A stretch of DNA of 64,000 nucleotides from Cloeon dipterum (GCF_949628265.1 NC_088789.1:34217883-34281882); one strand, 5' to 3'. Shown: positions 45,081-56,870, counted from the first letter of the stretch. A program made the numbers and translations. Notes: generated by a model from the sequence alone, not told the origin.

Positions 45081-45324
45081 TTGTCGCTTCTATTTCATTT
45101 CTGTAGGAATATTGTTGCTCCGCGCACGGCACCTCTTTTCGCCGCACACGATATATCGCAAAAGCCATAGGCATCAAATAAGTCGTTCAATTTTGCCATG
45201 GAAAATCCTGTTTTTGCACAGGCTCAGAGAGACGACCGCTAAATTATTCTTAGTATGCTTTGGACACTTTTTTCGAATCGAATACTTCCCGCGACGGCAG
45301 CAAACCAACAAGCCTAGAAGCCTT

Positions 45325-45880
45325 GAATGCAGAAACACATATATGTCTCAGCTTTCGCCGAAACTGCAAGTAGTCCATTTTGAGGCCTAATATGCCAGCC
45401 TCTCGAGCATTTCAAGCTACGAAAACATTTTAAAAAGCTTCTAGAGTCAGGAGAGTTGAAAACTTGAAAGATGTAAAATTGTGAAAAAAAATTAAATCCG
45501 CAAGAATGGAACTTGATAAATAAACCTGTAGATCTCATTCAGCAAAATGACTAAAATAATTCAATTTTTGGTATATCTGCTTGGTAGAAAGGGCCAATTT
45601 GAATCTCTCCCATAACATCACTCAATTTGAGCCTATAGAGCATTAATTATAATATAAATAGAGAATTAATTTTAATGCCCTGAATTTTATTCATTGATGC
45701 GTTTTTGTACAAAAATAAGTAAGTTTTTAAATTTATAGCTGACGCATTCGTTCTGTTAAATTAATAACAGCTTTCAGGCCAAAATTAAAATTAAATGCTA
45801 GAATGTGAGTTTAATAAAAACATTTCAAGAATTCTCCCATTCCAATTACTTGCTTAAAAAAAGAATAGCAGCCACATGAA
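45325..45880. repeat. Dispersed repeat Rp8, copy 1
   Basis: Highly similar to 58860-59430 (CAGCTTTCGCCGAAACTGCA, AAGCTTCTAGAGTCAGGAGA, GCTGACGCATTCGTTCTGTT); both copies run straight into a minus Sn1, so the repeated unit is about 780 bp. Confidence 0.7.
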
Positions 45881-46115
45881 AGCTGAAACCATCTAGCGTG
45901 CGACTTTGCAACTCTCTGAACAAGCAAATATAGGCTGGCCTTGGCAATGTTTATCCTTTCTATCTCGCTGTCGCGCCTCTTCCGCCCGCTGTGTGAGCGT
46001 GTGTTGGCCTCTTTGCTCTCCCAATCAACCAGCAAGCAGCAAGACGGCGCTGTGGTTGTGTGTGTGCCTCCGTGCCTCGTTAAGAGCCTCCAGCCGTAAA
46101 AGAAGCATTTCCATA
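45881..46115 (-). mobile_element. SINE-like repeat Sn1, minus copy
   Basis: ACCATCTAGCGTGCGACTTT start and GTGCCTCGTTAAGAGCCTCC end. Confidence 0.65.
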
Positions 46116-46474
46116 GAAATAAATTGAAATGTATGTTGTTGCGGGGTGGCCGGGAAGGAGAAAGGAAAGAACTGCTCAGTTTGACTGCTATATAGAGATA
46201 GACTAATTTATTTCATACTTCGCACTCTCTGCGTGCTCACATTCATGAAATGCCTGAGTGGCTATTTGGAATATAACATAAATCGTGAAGTGCTGCGCGC
46301 TTTAGAATTTTTCTTGCCAAAAGTAGCATAAAATTGCATAAATTGTATTTCATATTTGGATATTAAAAATCATCGAGATCTTCATTCGTTTTTTTTTAAT
46401 AACCGACCTCTTTTCCATTTTTAAAGTGACTCTCTGTTTGGCTGCTTTCTGACAAATTATACTTACTAACAACC
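46116..46474. other. Intergenic
   Basis: Nothing supported. Confidence 0.3.
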
Positions 46475-46699
46475 GTGTGCCCTGCCGGAAAAAAATGGCC
46501 TGCAAAGCCTTCCCGGGTTCCCGGGCGTCGTACAGGTGGCGGGTGTGACTCACAACACCCTGAGTCCATCCCAGACAACAACTTTGTACTTGCCGTGCAG
46601 CCACAGCGACCACCAAATTTTGAGCAACAGGAGAACATTGCCAATAACTGTGACGTGAACGGAACTCTTCCTATTTTGAGTGATGACGAGTACCGATAA
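46475..46699 (+). CDS. Unrecognised open frame of 74 residues (low confidence)
   Basis: The C-terminal half (PDNNFVLAVQPQRPPNFEQQ, then an acidic SDDEYR end) looks more protein-like than nearby frames, but no motif, splice site or second copy supports it. It lies just before a copy of repeat Rp3, so it might be the tail of an element ORF. A minus frame overlaps it fully. Confidence 0.2.
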   Translation: MCPAGKKWPAKPSRVPGRRTGGGCDSQHPESIPDNNFVLAVQPQRPPNFEQQENIANNCDVNGTLPILSDDEYR

Positions 46700-46727
46700 G
46701 TCTATGATAGCGCAAATTACACACTAC

Positions 46728-47165
46728 GTTGAAGCGGCCTACCGGTTAGTCTAGGGGTTTTAGGTTCAAATACAAATGAAAAGCTAACGTGTGACGGGCA
46801 CTCCGACGACGACTTGAGAAAGTCGACCGGTCGTGCGGATTAAAGTAAGGGACTCTTGCAATCGGCGTCAACCGGATAAACAGTTTGACGAACAGCCGGG
46901 CTGTACAGAGGAAACCGCAGGTCGGTTTCCCCTTGCCGATTGCAAGTTAGGTTTTGGGCCAGGAATAAAACTAACTTGGCTGAGCTGTATAGCTCCTGCT
47001 CTGGCCAACTAACAAGAGTGGCCAGGTAGCAAACTCAGAATCAGAATGATGAAAACCAGAGCAGGCGCGCTTTATTTATATGATTCTCCCCTACTACTCA
47101 TTTACATACAAGCATATTATGACAGGTTGTATCTCGCATAGTGTAGGTCGTCTCAACGTATATTA
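46728..47165 (+). mobile_element. SINE-like repeat Rp3, copy 2
   Basis: Head GAAGCGGCCTACCGGTTAGT with a B-box-like TAGGTTCAAATAC about 20 nt on, then the same blocks as 31985-32405. The distance between A- and B-like boxes is shorter than in a real tRNA. Confidence 0.55.
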
Positions 47166-47289
47166 TGTTAAGCTCCAGCCATAACCCTTTCTATTATTTT
47201 ATACTTTATTGCTGAGACAGCATTACATCATGTTTGTTTATTATCACTTAAATAAAATATCCTATACATAATATAAGGCACATTGGTCA

Positions 47290-47525
47290 ATTTTATCACA
47301 ATCGGCTCAGCCAATCACCGTGAAATCGAGAAAAACTATTGCTTGAAACGACGATTCTATGACGAATGGCTGGACCGATTTTGGTTTTTAGCACGTCAAA
47401 GGAAAGCATATTAAATTAAGTGCACAAGCAAGATTGAGTCTTAAGTCTGAAATCGCAGTGGAAGTGCCTTAAAACAAAATTTTTAAGGAAGTATATACTT
47501 GGAACTTCGAACACTAAGTGTATAA
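47290..47525. mobile_element. Foldback FB, decayed fragment
   Basis: GCCAATCACCGTGAAATCG and GACGAATGGCTGGACCGATT resemble the FB right arm at 41330-41420. Confidence 0.4.
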
Positions 47526-48677
47526 TATATAAAAATGGTGAATTCCAACTATATATTTCGTCGTGGTAGCGGAGAAATTGCGCATGAGTTCTTGGTAAAC
47601 CCGGTGAAAATGCGCATTTGAAAAATATTAAATTTTACAGGGGAAGGAGAAAACTCTCTCCGCGCCACAGGTTTTGGAGTACAAAAGAGCTATCAATGAA
47701 ATTAAATGCCTATTTTATAGCTTTAAAAAATGGTTTAAATTATTTTTTATCAATGCGCGATATAACGACCATAAACGGCCTTGTTTAAAGAACGTGCCCG
47801 AAAGATATGCATGGTTTTTGTAAGAATTTTTATTCTACCTACAAATATTATGAAATCTGGTTTTAAAATTATGGTGTTGCTTTTGCCTTGGATGTTTGGG
47901 AACAGATTTCTTTAATATTTCTGCCACTCATAATAATTTAAAACCAAAATTATGTCGATAACAATGAATCACAAGAAAAAAACGTTTCAACTTTCAACAC
48001 CTAAGCACGGCGTAGACGAGTAATTGTCTTCTTCAAACCAATTTAGTTATTTAATTCATTTCAAGACGAGTCAAACGGTGCGTACTTCTTGTAAATAGGA
48101 CCACCACAACCTGAGATTTGGTGCTTATATCGAGCATTTTATTGCGTCCATCTCGATAAAAAAAACTTTGTGGGGGTTGGGGGGTTGGTTGGTCTCATAC
48201 CCCTTTAGTGCACTTGGGGACGTCGAGACGAGTCTAACGGTATGCAGTTTTTTAATACCGGATGATTAGAAGTTTAGATTTGGTCGATTATCTTTTTTAC
48301 CGACCTCGAAAAACAGGGGTTTTCATATTTTTCAGTTTATATTAAAAACATTTGAAATTTTAACGTTTCTAACTTAATTTTTCGTGCTCTACAAAATGGC
48401 TATAAAAAAATAAAAATTTTCAACACGATCATTTTAAAATTTGAGTTTAAAATAAAAATATCAATTTTAATGACCTTGACCTTTGACCTATGACTTTGGG
48501 GTCAACATAAAAGTTGTTTGCCTTGTTGAGACGAGTAAATCAGTTTTTTAATTTTGGTTCTAGGACCACTCTGAGCAAAGTTATGAAGTATTGAAAGATT
48601 TTGGCTAATTTACCATATTTATAGGAGGATACAAATTATAAAAAACGTCACTAGATAGCGTTCTAGTGCTCGGATTG
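47526..48677. other. Intergenic
   Basis: AT-rich; contains GACGAGT.TAACGGT and similar phrases repeated at about 48066, 48229 and 50200, but no gene or clear element. Confidence 0.3.
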
Positions 48678-48685
48678 GTTTGAAA

Positions 48686-50480
48686 TAGAGCACTGTGCGG
48701 TTGCGGTTGTGGTACAAAAAAACCGCACACCACAACCGCAGATGCGGTTATAATTGTGCGGTTGCGGTGCGGTTGCGGTTTCGTTTTTGCGGTTGCGGTG
48801 GAACCACAAAAACCGCAAATCTTGAGAATAAAAAATTACCATTTTCAATATGCGACTGTTTTTTTCGTATTAGTATTAAGACAGGGTTCGCCAAGTTTGC
48901 AATGCGCAAAAATGCAACATTTTTTTATCAAGTTGGATAACGCACCGCGATTTTTTTGCATTTTCCAGCAAGTAAATTATAAAATTAGAATTAAAATCCT
49001 TAAAAACAATACACATTTTCAAGGGAACGCTGCAAAAGATCGTCCAAATGTCTTCAAAGGAAGATAAAACAATGTTTAACGCTGTTGTAATATCTGGGAA
49101 TAGGCTTTTAATAATAATACACAAATTAAAAAAAAACTCCTTTCTGTGGATAAATTACGTGTTCAAGCTAATATCAAGCCAATCAACTACTACAACGTTA
49201 TTGATGCATCATAAATGCAACATATATGGGCTTCTTTTAGTGGAAGAGTTGATCGGATCAAGAGCCACTTAAATGTGTGCCCGCAATAAAAAACCAGGCT
49301 AAATTTTTCAGAATGGCGTTATTTTTAGGATATGTTGGTAATTATTTCATAAATTAATAGAAATGAACTGATGACATTTTTCCACTTTTTGGGTTCTTTG
49401 AACCTCCAAATCTCATGGTCTCCATCAAAATTGCATCAAAAATTTCCCACCGATAGACTCGCCTTGACCTCCGCTAAACAGTCAAAGTGTTTAGGGGGAG
49501 CTTACCCTCATCCCCTTTCAACCCCATTGCTACAATTTTAATAAAAAAATTAGCATGCTTCCAATTTCATCGACTTGGCTTCAAAACATTTAAAATCATC
49601 CTATATTCCTACTGAGAATTACCACCCCGTTCATTCAACCAAAACTGTTTTTTTTTTAATAAAATTGGCTTGCATTGTTAAGGCACTCTCAGGAGTGTCA
49701 AAGCAATGAGAGGTATTTGAGCAGTTGGGAGATCTAATACTGGCTACCCAATGTCAGAGATGGCAAAAAGTGGTTAGTTTAGTGACTCGAATTGCTCAAA
49801 TTGCTCAACGGGCTGGGAGGCGCACCGGCGCCGACTCGCTACTTGCTGCTTTGCACCTTTCCAGCATGCGTGATTTGGCTTCACGGGACAAATGTCTAGC
49901 GTTTCAATGCAGTCCTCGGTGCGGAGGCAAGTGGCCCTTGAGTGGGCTGGCTCCCTGCGTGCGGTCTGCTGCGCCCATGTTATCCGTTCGCGGTGTTATT
50001 GGGACCCGGGTTTCAGCATTCGTGCTAGTGCAGTGCGCGCCCTTCCCGCTCCTCCGGTCCTCGGACAGGGATAAAAAGAGCAAAAAAAAGTAAATTAATA
50101 AAATTATCCAGAGTTATAAAATGTTATTCATTTTCGAGGGGTTTGAAGTATAGGGGTGGAGTGTAAAACCCCTAAATCCTTCAGCTTCTCAGGGGAGGTC
50201 AAGACCAGTCTAATGGTGAAAAGTTTTTGCAATTATGATGGGGTTAAAACCCGAGATTTGGAGTTGCACGCAAAAATAATGAAATTTGAAGCCTTGCTAA
50301 AACAAAACTATTTTGTTCTAATTTCTAATACATTAAATAAATTGCGGTTTTGCGGTAATTTTGCGGTTACCGCAACTGCGGTTTTGGTCAAGACCGATGC
50401 GGTTGTGGCGCGGTTGCGGTTTTTGATTTAAAAAAATGCGGTTACCATGGTAATGAAAATTGACACCACACAGGGCTCTA
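48686..50480. mobile_element. hAT DNA transposon remnant
   Basis: Ends TAGAGCACTGTGCGG (left) and, inverted, TAGAGCCCTGTGTGG (right) agree at 13 of 15 positions and are bounded by an 8-bp direct repeat GTTTGAAA at 48678-48685 and 50481-50488, the hAT signature. Both ends carry GCGGTT sub-terminal repeats (48690-48810, 50340-50460). Inside, 49215-49290 reads CNI and, after a frame change, IKSHLNVCPQ, like a broken BED zinc finger. No intact transposase remains, and an Sn2 copy sits inside. Confidence 0.75.
49667..50094 (+). mobile_element. SINE-like repeat Sn2 inside the hAT element
   Basis: Flanked by an 11-bp direct repeat TTAATAAAATT (49656-49666 and 50095-50105), with an A-rich tail. Such duplications mark retrotransposition, so Sn2 is a retroelement. 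It is younger than the hAT element it interrupts. Confidence 0.8.
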
Positions 50481-50517
50481 GTTTGAAATTTTTGTGTTGG
50501 CAAAAATTTCAATATAA

Positions 50518-51780
50518 CTATTTTAAATGTGAGGTGACAAGTGGTACGTTGAAAGACAGACTATCAGCCTGCATCAGGACTGCACCACTTTTCGGCTCAC
50601 CCTTTGGGATATCTGCTCTATGGCGATTTGTTTTAACGACCCATTGACGCATTGCCTTCACATCTTCGTGAATCTTCGTGCGGTCTCTATAAATAATAAA
50701 CACTACCGCAATGATTGACAATATAACGTTCGCTGAATAGGACAAATAATGCAGACCGATACTAGTTTCTGAACATGCTTCAGCGAGTGGAGACTTCTCG
50801 ATGGAACCTTGCTGGTACTTTAGGTCCAGATTCTGGGGGCACCAACCTAAAATTAAAAATTAAAATTTATTTTTAACACATAATTTTAAATATTTACTCA
50901 AATTGCTGTGGCAGCTGACGGAGAAAGTGATGGAGCCAGTTTTGATCGGCGTGCTATCGACGGTGCAATGGCACACATCTTTTATGTTTATCGAGGCGAC
51001 CTGCGGAAAATTTGTGCACTGTGTTCCGCCGCTTGTCGCGTTATACCGACAAAAGTCGTACTTCAGTTCCTTTTCTGAAAAAAATTTCGAATTAAAAGAG
51101 TTGAAAACATTATTTGAGTGGGAGCTTTTAAAAGTGAGCAATATTTAATCGGAAGGGGGTGCTCTCATAATCGAGTTTTTATTTTTGTATTGGTTTCTTG
51201 GTACATACAAAAAAAAGACCAGCCCGTTGGCTCGCATTGTTAAGGCATTCTCAGGAGTGTGAAAGCAATGTGAGGTATTTGAGCAGTTGGGAGATCTAAT
51301 GCTGGCTACCCAATGCGTCAGAGATGGCAAACAGTGGTTAGTTTAGTGACTCGAAATGCTCAAATTGCTCAACGGGCTGCTTTGCACCTTTCCAGAATGC
51401 GTGATTTGGCTTCACGGGACACGAATGTCTACTAGCGTTTCAATGCAGTCCTCGGAGCGGAGGCAAGTAAGTGGCCCTTCAGTGGGCGTGGTCCCTGGTC
51501 CCTGTGCGGCCTGGTGCGCCCATTCAATCCGTTCAAGGTGTTATTCGCACTCGGAATTCAGCATTCGTGCTAGTGCAGTGCGCGCCCTTCCCGGTCCTCC
51601 GGTCCTCGGACAGGGATAGAAAGAGCAAAAAAAAACAAAAAAAAATAAAATAAACCCACCATTTGCACCTATCAGGAGTCTCCAGTTGTTGATTGATTTG
51701 TCTTCAAAATGTATGTCAGCATCGCGTGCGTGTGCGAAGGCGAGGACCAAAAATAACGGAATCAGCAGGACCGTTTTCAT
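50518..51780 (-). CDS. Member 9: cysteine-rich type I membrane protein with a 56-residue basic tail
   Basis: Exons 51660-51780, 50898-51074 and 50518-50846 join to 208 residues, both introns in phase 1. The ATG at 51780 starts MKTVLLIPLFLVLAFAHA, a signal peptide; IHFEDKSINNWRLLIGAN is the exon-1 motif. Exon 2 starts EKELKYDFCRYNAT and has Cys, CHC and Cys in the order C-x10-C-x14-C-x-C-x17-C-x6-C; it is the closest match to broken member 3. Exon 3 begins SWCPQNLDLKYQQGS. A membrane segment at about 131-152 is followed by YRDRTK and a tail with several Lys and Arg but no known motif. Intron 1 holds an Sn2 copy, and a hAT element begins about 30 bp past the stop, so the gene has very little native 3' flank. 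The reading frame itself is intact and should be functional. Confidence 0.87.
51218..51650 (+). mobile_element. SINE-like repeat Sn2 in intron 1 of member 9
   Basis: CAGCCCGTTGGCTCGCATTG head, A-rich tail ending about 10 bp from the exon 1 donor. Opposite orientation to the gene, so the transcript reads its tail as a T run right after the donor. Confidence 0.75.
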
Positions 51781-52047
51781 TGTTTGGATCAAATTTGGAG
51801 AAATTCTGTGCTGTTACGCAGATGTCAGCTGTGAGGGACCGATGAATAGATCGTCTGAAAAAATTATAAATGCACGCAGTGAATTTTTGCTATATTCAAT
51901 AAAAGATTCAGTTAAAGCGTTTAGGAATAAAAATACATTAAATCTTTTAAAAAAATTGGGTAGAGTTTTCAACGGAAATATTTATTTTGATAATGTTTTG
52001 CCAGAAAAAAAATTGCGTTGCCACCACATTATATGTGGTACTGACAC

Positions 52048-52050
<3 letters not shown>

Positions 52051-52111
<61 letters not shown>
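52051..52111. repeat. TA microsatellite
   Basis: About 30 TA units. Open frames of Tyr-Ile repeats at this place are artefacts of it. Confidence 0.9.
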
Positions 52112-52113
<2 letters not shown>

Positions 52114-52560
52114 CCACTATCAGCGCGTCGCAGCGCGCGGAAAACCACTTCCTTAACCAAATGGTTATTTCCTCTTTCAATATAAATTTATATCACTGAC
52201 GAGATTTTCACATAAGCAAACAAAACTATAGCTTCTCTTTTGATTGAAAAAAAACAACTACGGTATTTAAAACTAATTGTAAGTAGTTTGTTTTGAATTG
52301 AACAATTTAATTAATTGCTACTTTCATATTAGCAGTGGTCACGCAGGAAGATTAATTTTTTTTTGGTCGCTCATCTAAAACTGTGTTGTCTGCGGTGGTC
52401 AATAATATTTTGTTTGTGATCTAATTGTGAGTCTTGGATATACATATGCTCGAATGAAGCAATTATTTTTTTATGAAAGATATTATTGAGAAAATTAACC
52501 AAAAATCACGTCAGTATAATTTTAAATTTTTTATCATCCAGTATCCAGTTAACAAAAAAA
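52112..52560. other. Intergenic
   Basis: Nothing supported. Confidence 0.35.
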
Positions 52561-53400
52561 AACTCAACAGAGCAAAAAATTCGATATGCGGCTTATTGGC
52601 AAAAGAAAGCTGATCGAGTCATCGAATGACCTTGTCCGCCGGTGGAAGCGACGATTTCGGTTCAGAAAATTGAGGTGTTAATGAAGCAGCTAGACAAGGT
52701 CTTTTCTGCCTGACGTGAGGGGGCGAAACGGAGCAAGCGAGAGGTTCAGGCAGCTTGTTAATCTGCAAGAGCAGCTAAAATTCATACTCCAAGAACAAGA
52801 TTTATCGAGAATTTGAAGCGTTTGTGGCAGCAGTTGAGGCTAAACACAGGGGTTAGACGAAAGAATGAACATCTAATGTATACTGCTGAGATGAAGCAAG
52901 TTTTTCTTTATCCAATTTCCTTTGATAAACTATATGCGTTTGAGAAAAAGTGCAGTGCCGCATTCAGAGACTTAAAAAGAGCCAGCAGCGTCTGTCTGTA
53001 GAACCGAAAATAGTGTCTAAGTATTTGAGGAGAAAAAGTAAGCAAGAAGTAGAAGAATGAGGGCGAGGAAAATGCGAGCGCGATCGCGAGGCGAGTAAAA
53101 CGCAAGAGGAGCAGCAGCGAACGCAAAAAACGGAGGCGGCGGCTCCTATGAACCGAAGCGAACGAGAGTATTATTTACTATGCAGGAATGCAGATAGGGC
53201 AGCGAATTATAATGGGCTGGTTTAGATCAACCAAACCCTTCGTTTGTGCGGGAGGCGGAAACTGCACGATGACTCAGATTGATTGCGTTGCATTTGTTGA
53301 ATTGGCCATGCACATAATTTTAGTTTCTGTCCAGCGACCTTTTTGCTTACAAATTTTGCTGCTAGACGAGCGGCAAAACATCTAAAGACGTTGCAAAAGC
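52561..53400 (+). pseudogene. Possible decayed coding region, unrecognised
   Basis: Several frames in one direction read protein-like stretches (AYWQKKADRVIE near 52590, GVRRKNEHLMYTAEMKQVF near 52850, then a Lys/Arg-rich part at 53030-53160), broken by stops and shifts. This is how an old element ORF or retrogene would look. No family could be named, and chance cannot be excluded. Confidence 0.2.
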
Positions 53401-55760
53401 AAATTTTCCGAATGTGCTGAGGAAAAAATTGTTTGAAAAATTATCAAAACCCGACTGAATCTTCGAAATAACTGTTTATAAAAGATACAAAACTGGTCAT
53501 AAAATAGACGATAGTTTCCTGAAAAAAAAGAAACGTTTTTTTACGGTCCTATTGCTTTTAATTCACAGATTTTATTTTGTTGAGATGTATAGAGTTGATG
53601 CGAGTATTTGCAACATAGCTAACCCAAAATATATTGGTGCCTCCGACCCCTTACTGGAGCAGCGACCCACTGATCTCAATGACCACTTGCTGGCGCCGAA
53701 TCGCTCCTCTAACTCTCGCCATCGTGGCGCGACTGCCTTCACAACCAATCTCTTACAAATAATTCTCTTTCATTCCTTTTGACCAGTCAAACTAACATCA
53801 TGAGAATTTTTTTTATTTTCAATAAAATGTGCAAAATTGCAGAAAAACAATATTTTGCAATGCAGTGTAGATTTTTCCGGAAAAATTCGGGTGTGTTCGA
53901 ACTCTGGCCACGTCTGCAGGTACGCGTTGGGGCGGATAGGGTGTCACGACAAGAGTGCTCAATAAAAAATTGGGCTTTTTAAGTTATGATAAGTGAAATT
54001 TAATTCTTGAAATGATTGTTAAACGATTTTTGAAAAACTAAAATTTCATCGAAAGAAGTTAGGCAACCGCGGCCGCTAACATTATTTGTTTCTTTTGGCC
54101 CAAGCATGAACTAAAAACATGCTCGCGCGGACGCACACGTGTGGTGACGACGGAATCGCCTCGCGCGATACATGAAAATCGTTCTCCGCATACAAATGAG
54201 CATGGATACTAAACCAAAAGTCGAAATTTCCAATTTGCAGAAGCGATTATTACTGTTATTAGTCATCTTCAGCGAATTTGCATCGCGATAAGCATTAGCT
54301 CATCTCATCAAGCGATAAAAAGCGATGACTCGGCGAAAAAGAGGAAAACGCGTCAAGGATAAGCAGAAGAAAACGACATTATGTCACATTATCAGACCGC
54401 AGCTATTTGTGCGACAGGCGCGCCTTTTGTGGCGGCACGGCAAATATCGGGTGTATAACTGTCGAAGCCAAGCACATATTTTCAAGTTCTGTTCAGCGAC
54501 TTTTGTAAACATTTAACGTGCGGGAAAGCAAAAAATTCCGAATGTGCGGTGTCAGCAGTTGTCAAAACACGTGCCATGGGGCCCGACGGAGGCCCGCAAA
54601 CATAGTTCCAATAATCAGGGCCGGGCTGGAAGTGCCGCATGTAACAATAAGCAAAATTAGGACCGATGCAGTGCGCTTCAAACTTGCGGCAAAATTCATA
54701 CCGAGTATATAATGGGTGCAAATTTCGCACTATTTCTCGTCGTTTTGTTTTTGCATTATTGGCGGCCCTGGCACATCCATATCGTGAGAAAGTTAAGATT
54801 TGATAATTGAGAAAATGAAAATTAAACGCAAAGAATTGGCTGATAGAAAGCTTGTATAACGAAGTGATCGTCCTTTCTGTTTATTTAAATATGCGCAAAA
54901 ATTTCTTAATAACACGCGCACCTTTATAATTCCCCTTACGTATGTTTGATGCACCCCCTCCCTGCATTCGAAGAGTGGGAGGAAGGCACCCCCACCCCCG
55001 AGTGCCAGCAAACAGGAGTAGTTTGTAATGTGTATTACAAAGCAAATAAAAACTGAACTGTCTCGTCCTCCTATCAGATTTTAACCAAAATAATTTTTAC
55101 CACCAACAAGCGCTGTATCCAGGGAAACCTCCAGCGGCACACCAGTAAACCCCACTAAAACTTGACTCAGTATCACATTCCCACTACCAAACGCCGTGTA
55201 TATAAACACACGTACGCCGAATGAACTGGGGCCCCGCAAGCCTGCGGGTAGGGGGAGAGATTAAATAGCTAGGAAGCGTTTCGCGAGTCTGCCCCTGCCA
55301 CTCTGCACTCTTTTTTCGACGCAAGTTATCCTGTTACACTCCATCCCCACTGTTCCAAAGCTATAGTTTGATCTCAACAAACTAAAATCTAAAAATTAAA
55401 ATAAATAGATCAACAATTTCGAGTTAATAGAGCATAAAAAGATGTAACGCTCGCGTAGGTAGCTGCTGCAAAGAGTCCAGTGCGATTTGCGAGGCAGGAA
55501 ATAAACAGCAGACAGAAAATAAGGATCGGATGCTGCGGGATTGTGCGGTTCAGGTTCATCAGCCTGCTGAGACAGCCTAAACAGTCGCGTTGCTTGTGGG
55601 TGTGGGTAGTGGCCCGCGACGCGATCCGAGAGGAGCGAACAAAGAGCAGCTGCGGGGCTGATATTGAGCGTGAGAGTGTGGCCTTGAATGTGAATTCTTA
55701 GCCATGCAGCAGAGAGGAAAAACTATTATAGGCTTGTTCAATTGATGCTACAAGAATATA
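53401..55760. other. Intergenic
   Basis: No gene supported. 53920-53960 holds the Rp10 head CGCGTTGGGGCGGAT; 55040-55170 resembles part of Rp7. Frames at 54325-54730 lie on both strands and have no motif. Confidence 0.35.
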
Positions 55761-55769
55761 TAAATTAAA

Positions 55770-56080
55770 TTGCGAATGGCATCCGCCAACGTGCTTGCCA
55801 TCCGCTTTACCAACGCCAAAATGCTCTTGTGCTATTAATCCTCTTTATTTTTGCGATTTCCCAAGCTTGGAAAAATCAGAGCAACAAGTCTTCAAAGTAT
55901 AATTCCATCCACGAACTCGATAGACCTCAAAAAGGATCGAATCATACATTTTTCCCAGGTGACTCTTAAAAGCTTGCTGATACTTCTCCCCTCTGCTGCT
56001 GGCCTTATATGGTAGCCTCACCTTTCCTGGAACCTTTGCCAAAATCGTGTGCAGAGGCATTCTCCTCGCATACACTAACG
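55770..56080. repeat. Dispersed repeat Rp6, partial
   Basis: GCATCCGCCAACGTGCTTGCC and AAAATGCTCTTGTG..TTTATTTTTGCGATTT blocks. Confidence 0.45.
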
Positions 56081-56440
56081 CTGCGGACGTCTGCTCGAAA
56101 ACATTTTAATGCTACCATAAAAGTTCAACAGACGTTGCCAAGAAAAAAACACGTTAAACCGTGGACCAGTAAGTTAAGTTGAGTATAGTGCTTAAAATCT
56201 GAAGGCTCTGCGTTTGCTTGCATGAATTCTCCTTTTTTTGAGATTATATCGTTGACACTTTGCTAAAAAAAATATAACGAAACAAAATTTTTTTTATTTA
56301 ATATTTCTGAATTCTTGAATAAAGGATCATCAGCAAACCTTAATTCGAGGAAAAATATGGAAACTTTTTTCTTGCGAGCGTTCAGGGACTATAGTAAAAA
56401 ACTGCGAGGCAGTTTTCGTGCTTGTCGCACTCAGCATAAT
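56081..56440. other. Intergenic
   Basis: Nothing supported. Confidence 0.3.
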
Positions 56441-56870
56441 ATTTTTAATGTCATTCCCTCCCACGAATTGAAAGCTTAATTTCTATGCAGGAGAGGAGGC
56501 TATTTTAAGCAGTGCGTCAATGCCTTATTTCCATTATCCTATTCAGACCAGACGAATATATAAATTATGTTAATCTTAAAACCAGATGACACATATGGCG
56601 TTCGTCGACAGCTTGCATCCGCCGTCTTGCTACCAGCCGTTACCATAGCAAAAATGCTCTCGTTTGTTTTTTTCTTTATTTTTAAATAAAACAACTTTTT
56701 GCGATTTCCCCAGGCTGAGAAAATCCTATTTTATTCCACTCAGGAACTAAATAGCTCTAAAAATACAGCGGATACAAAGTTTCCGGTGATACTTAATCTT
56801 GTTGAGTTGAACACACGATGTAAAAACTACAATTTTCCTCTATTCAGCGAACCAACAGCGTTGTAAACAG
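56441..56870. repeat. Dispersed repeat Rp6, partial
   Basis: CCTCCCACGAATTGAAAGCTTA, TATTCAGACCAGACGAA (also near 16220) and GCATCCGCCGTCTTGC blocks. Confidence 0.5.

Noticed and set aside
48690-50460. GCGGTT repeats as a possible CRISPR or gene-coded repeat
   Set aside because: Irregular units limited to both ends of a hAT element, where sub-terminal repeats are expected.
51947-52199. Tyr-Ile repeat frames
   Set aside because: Translations of the TA microsatellite.
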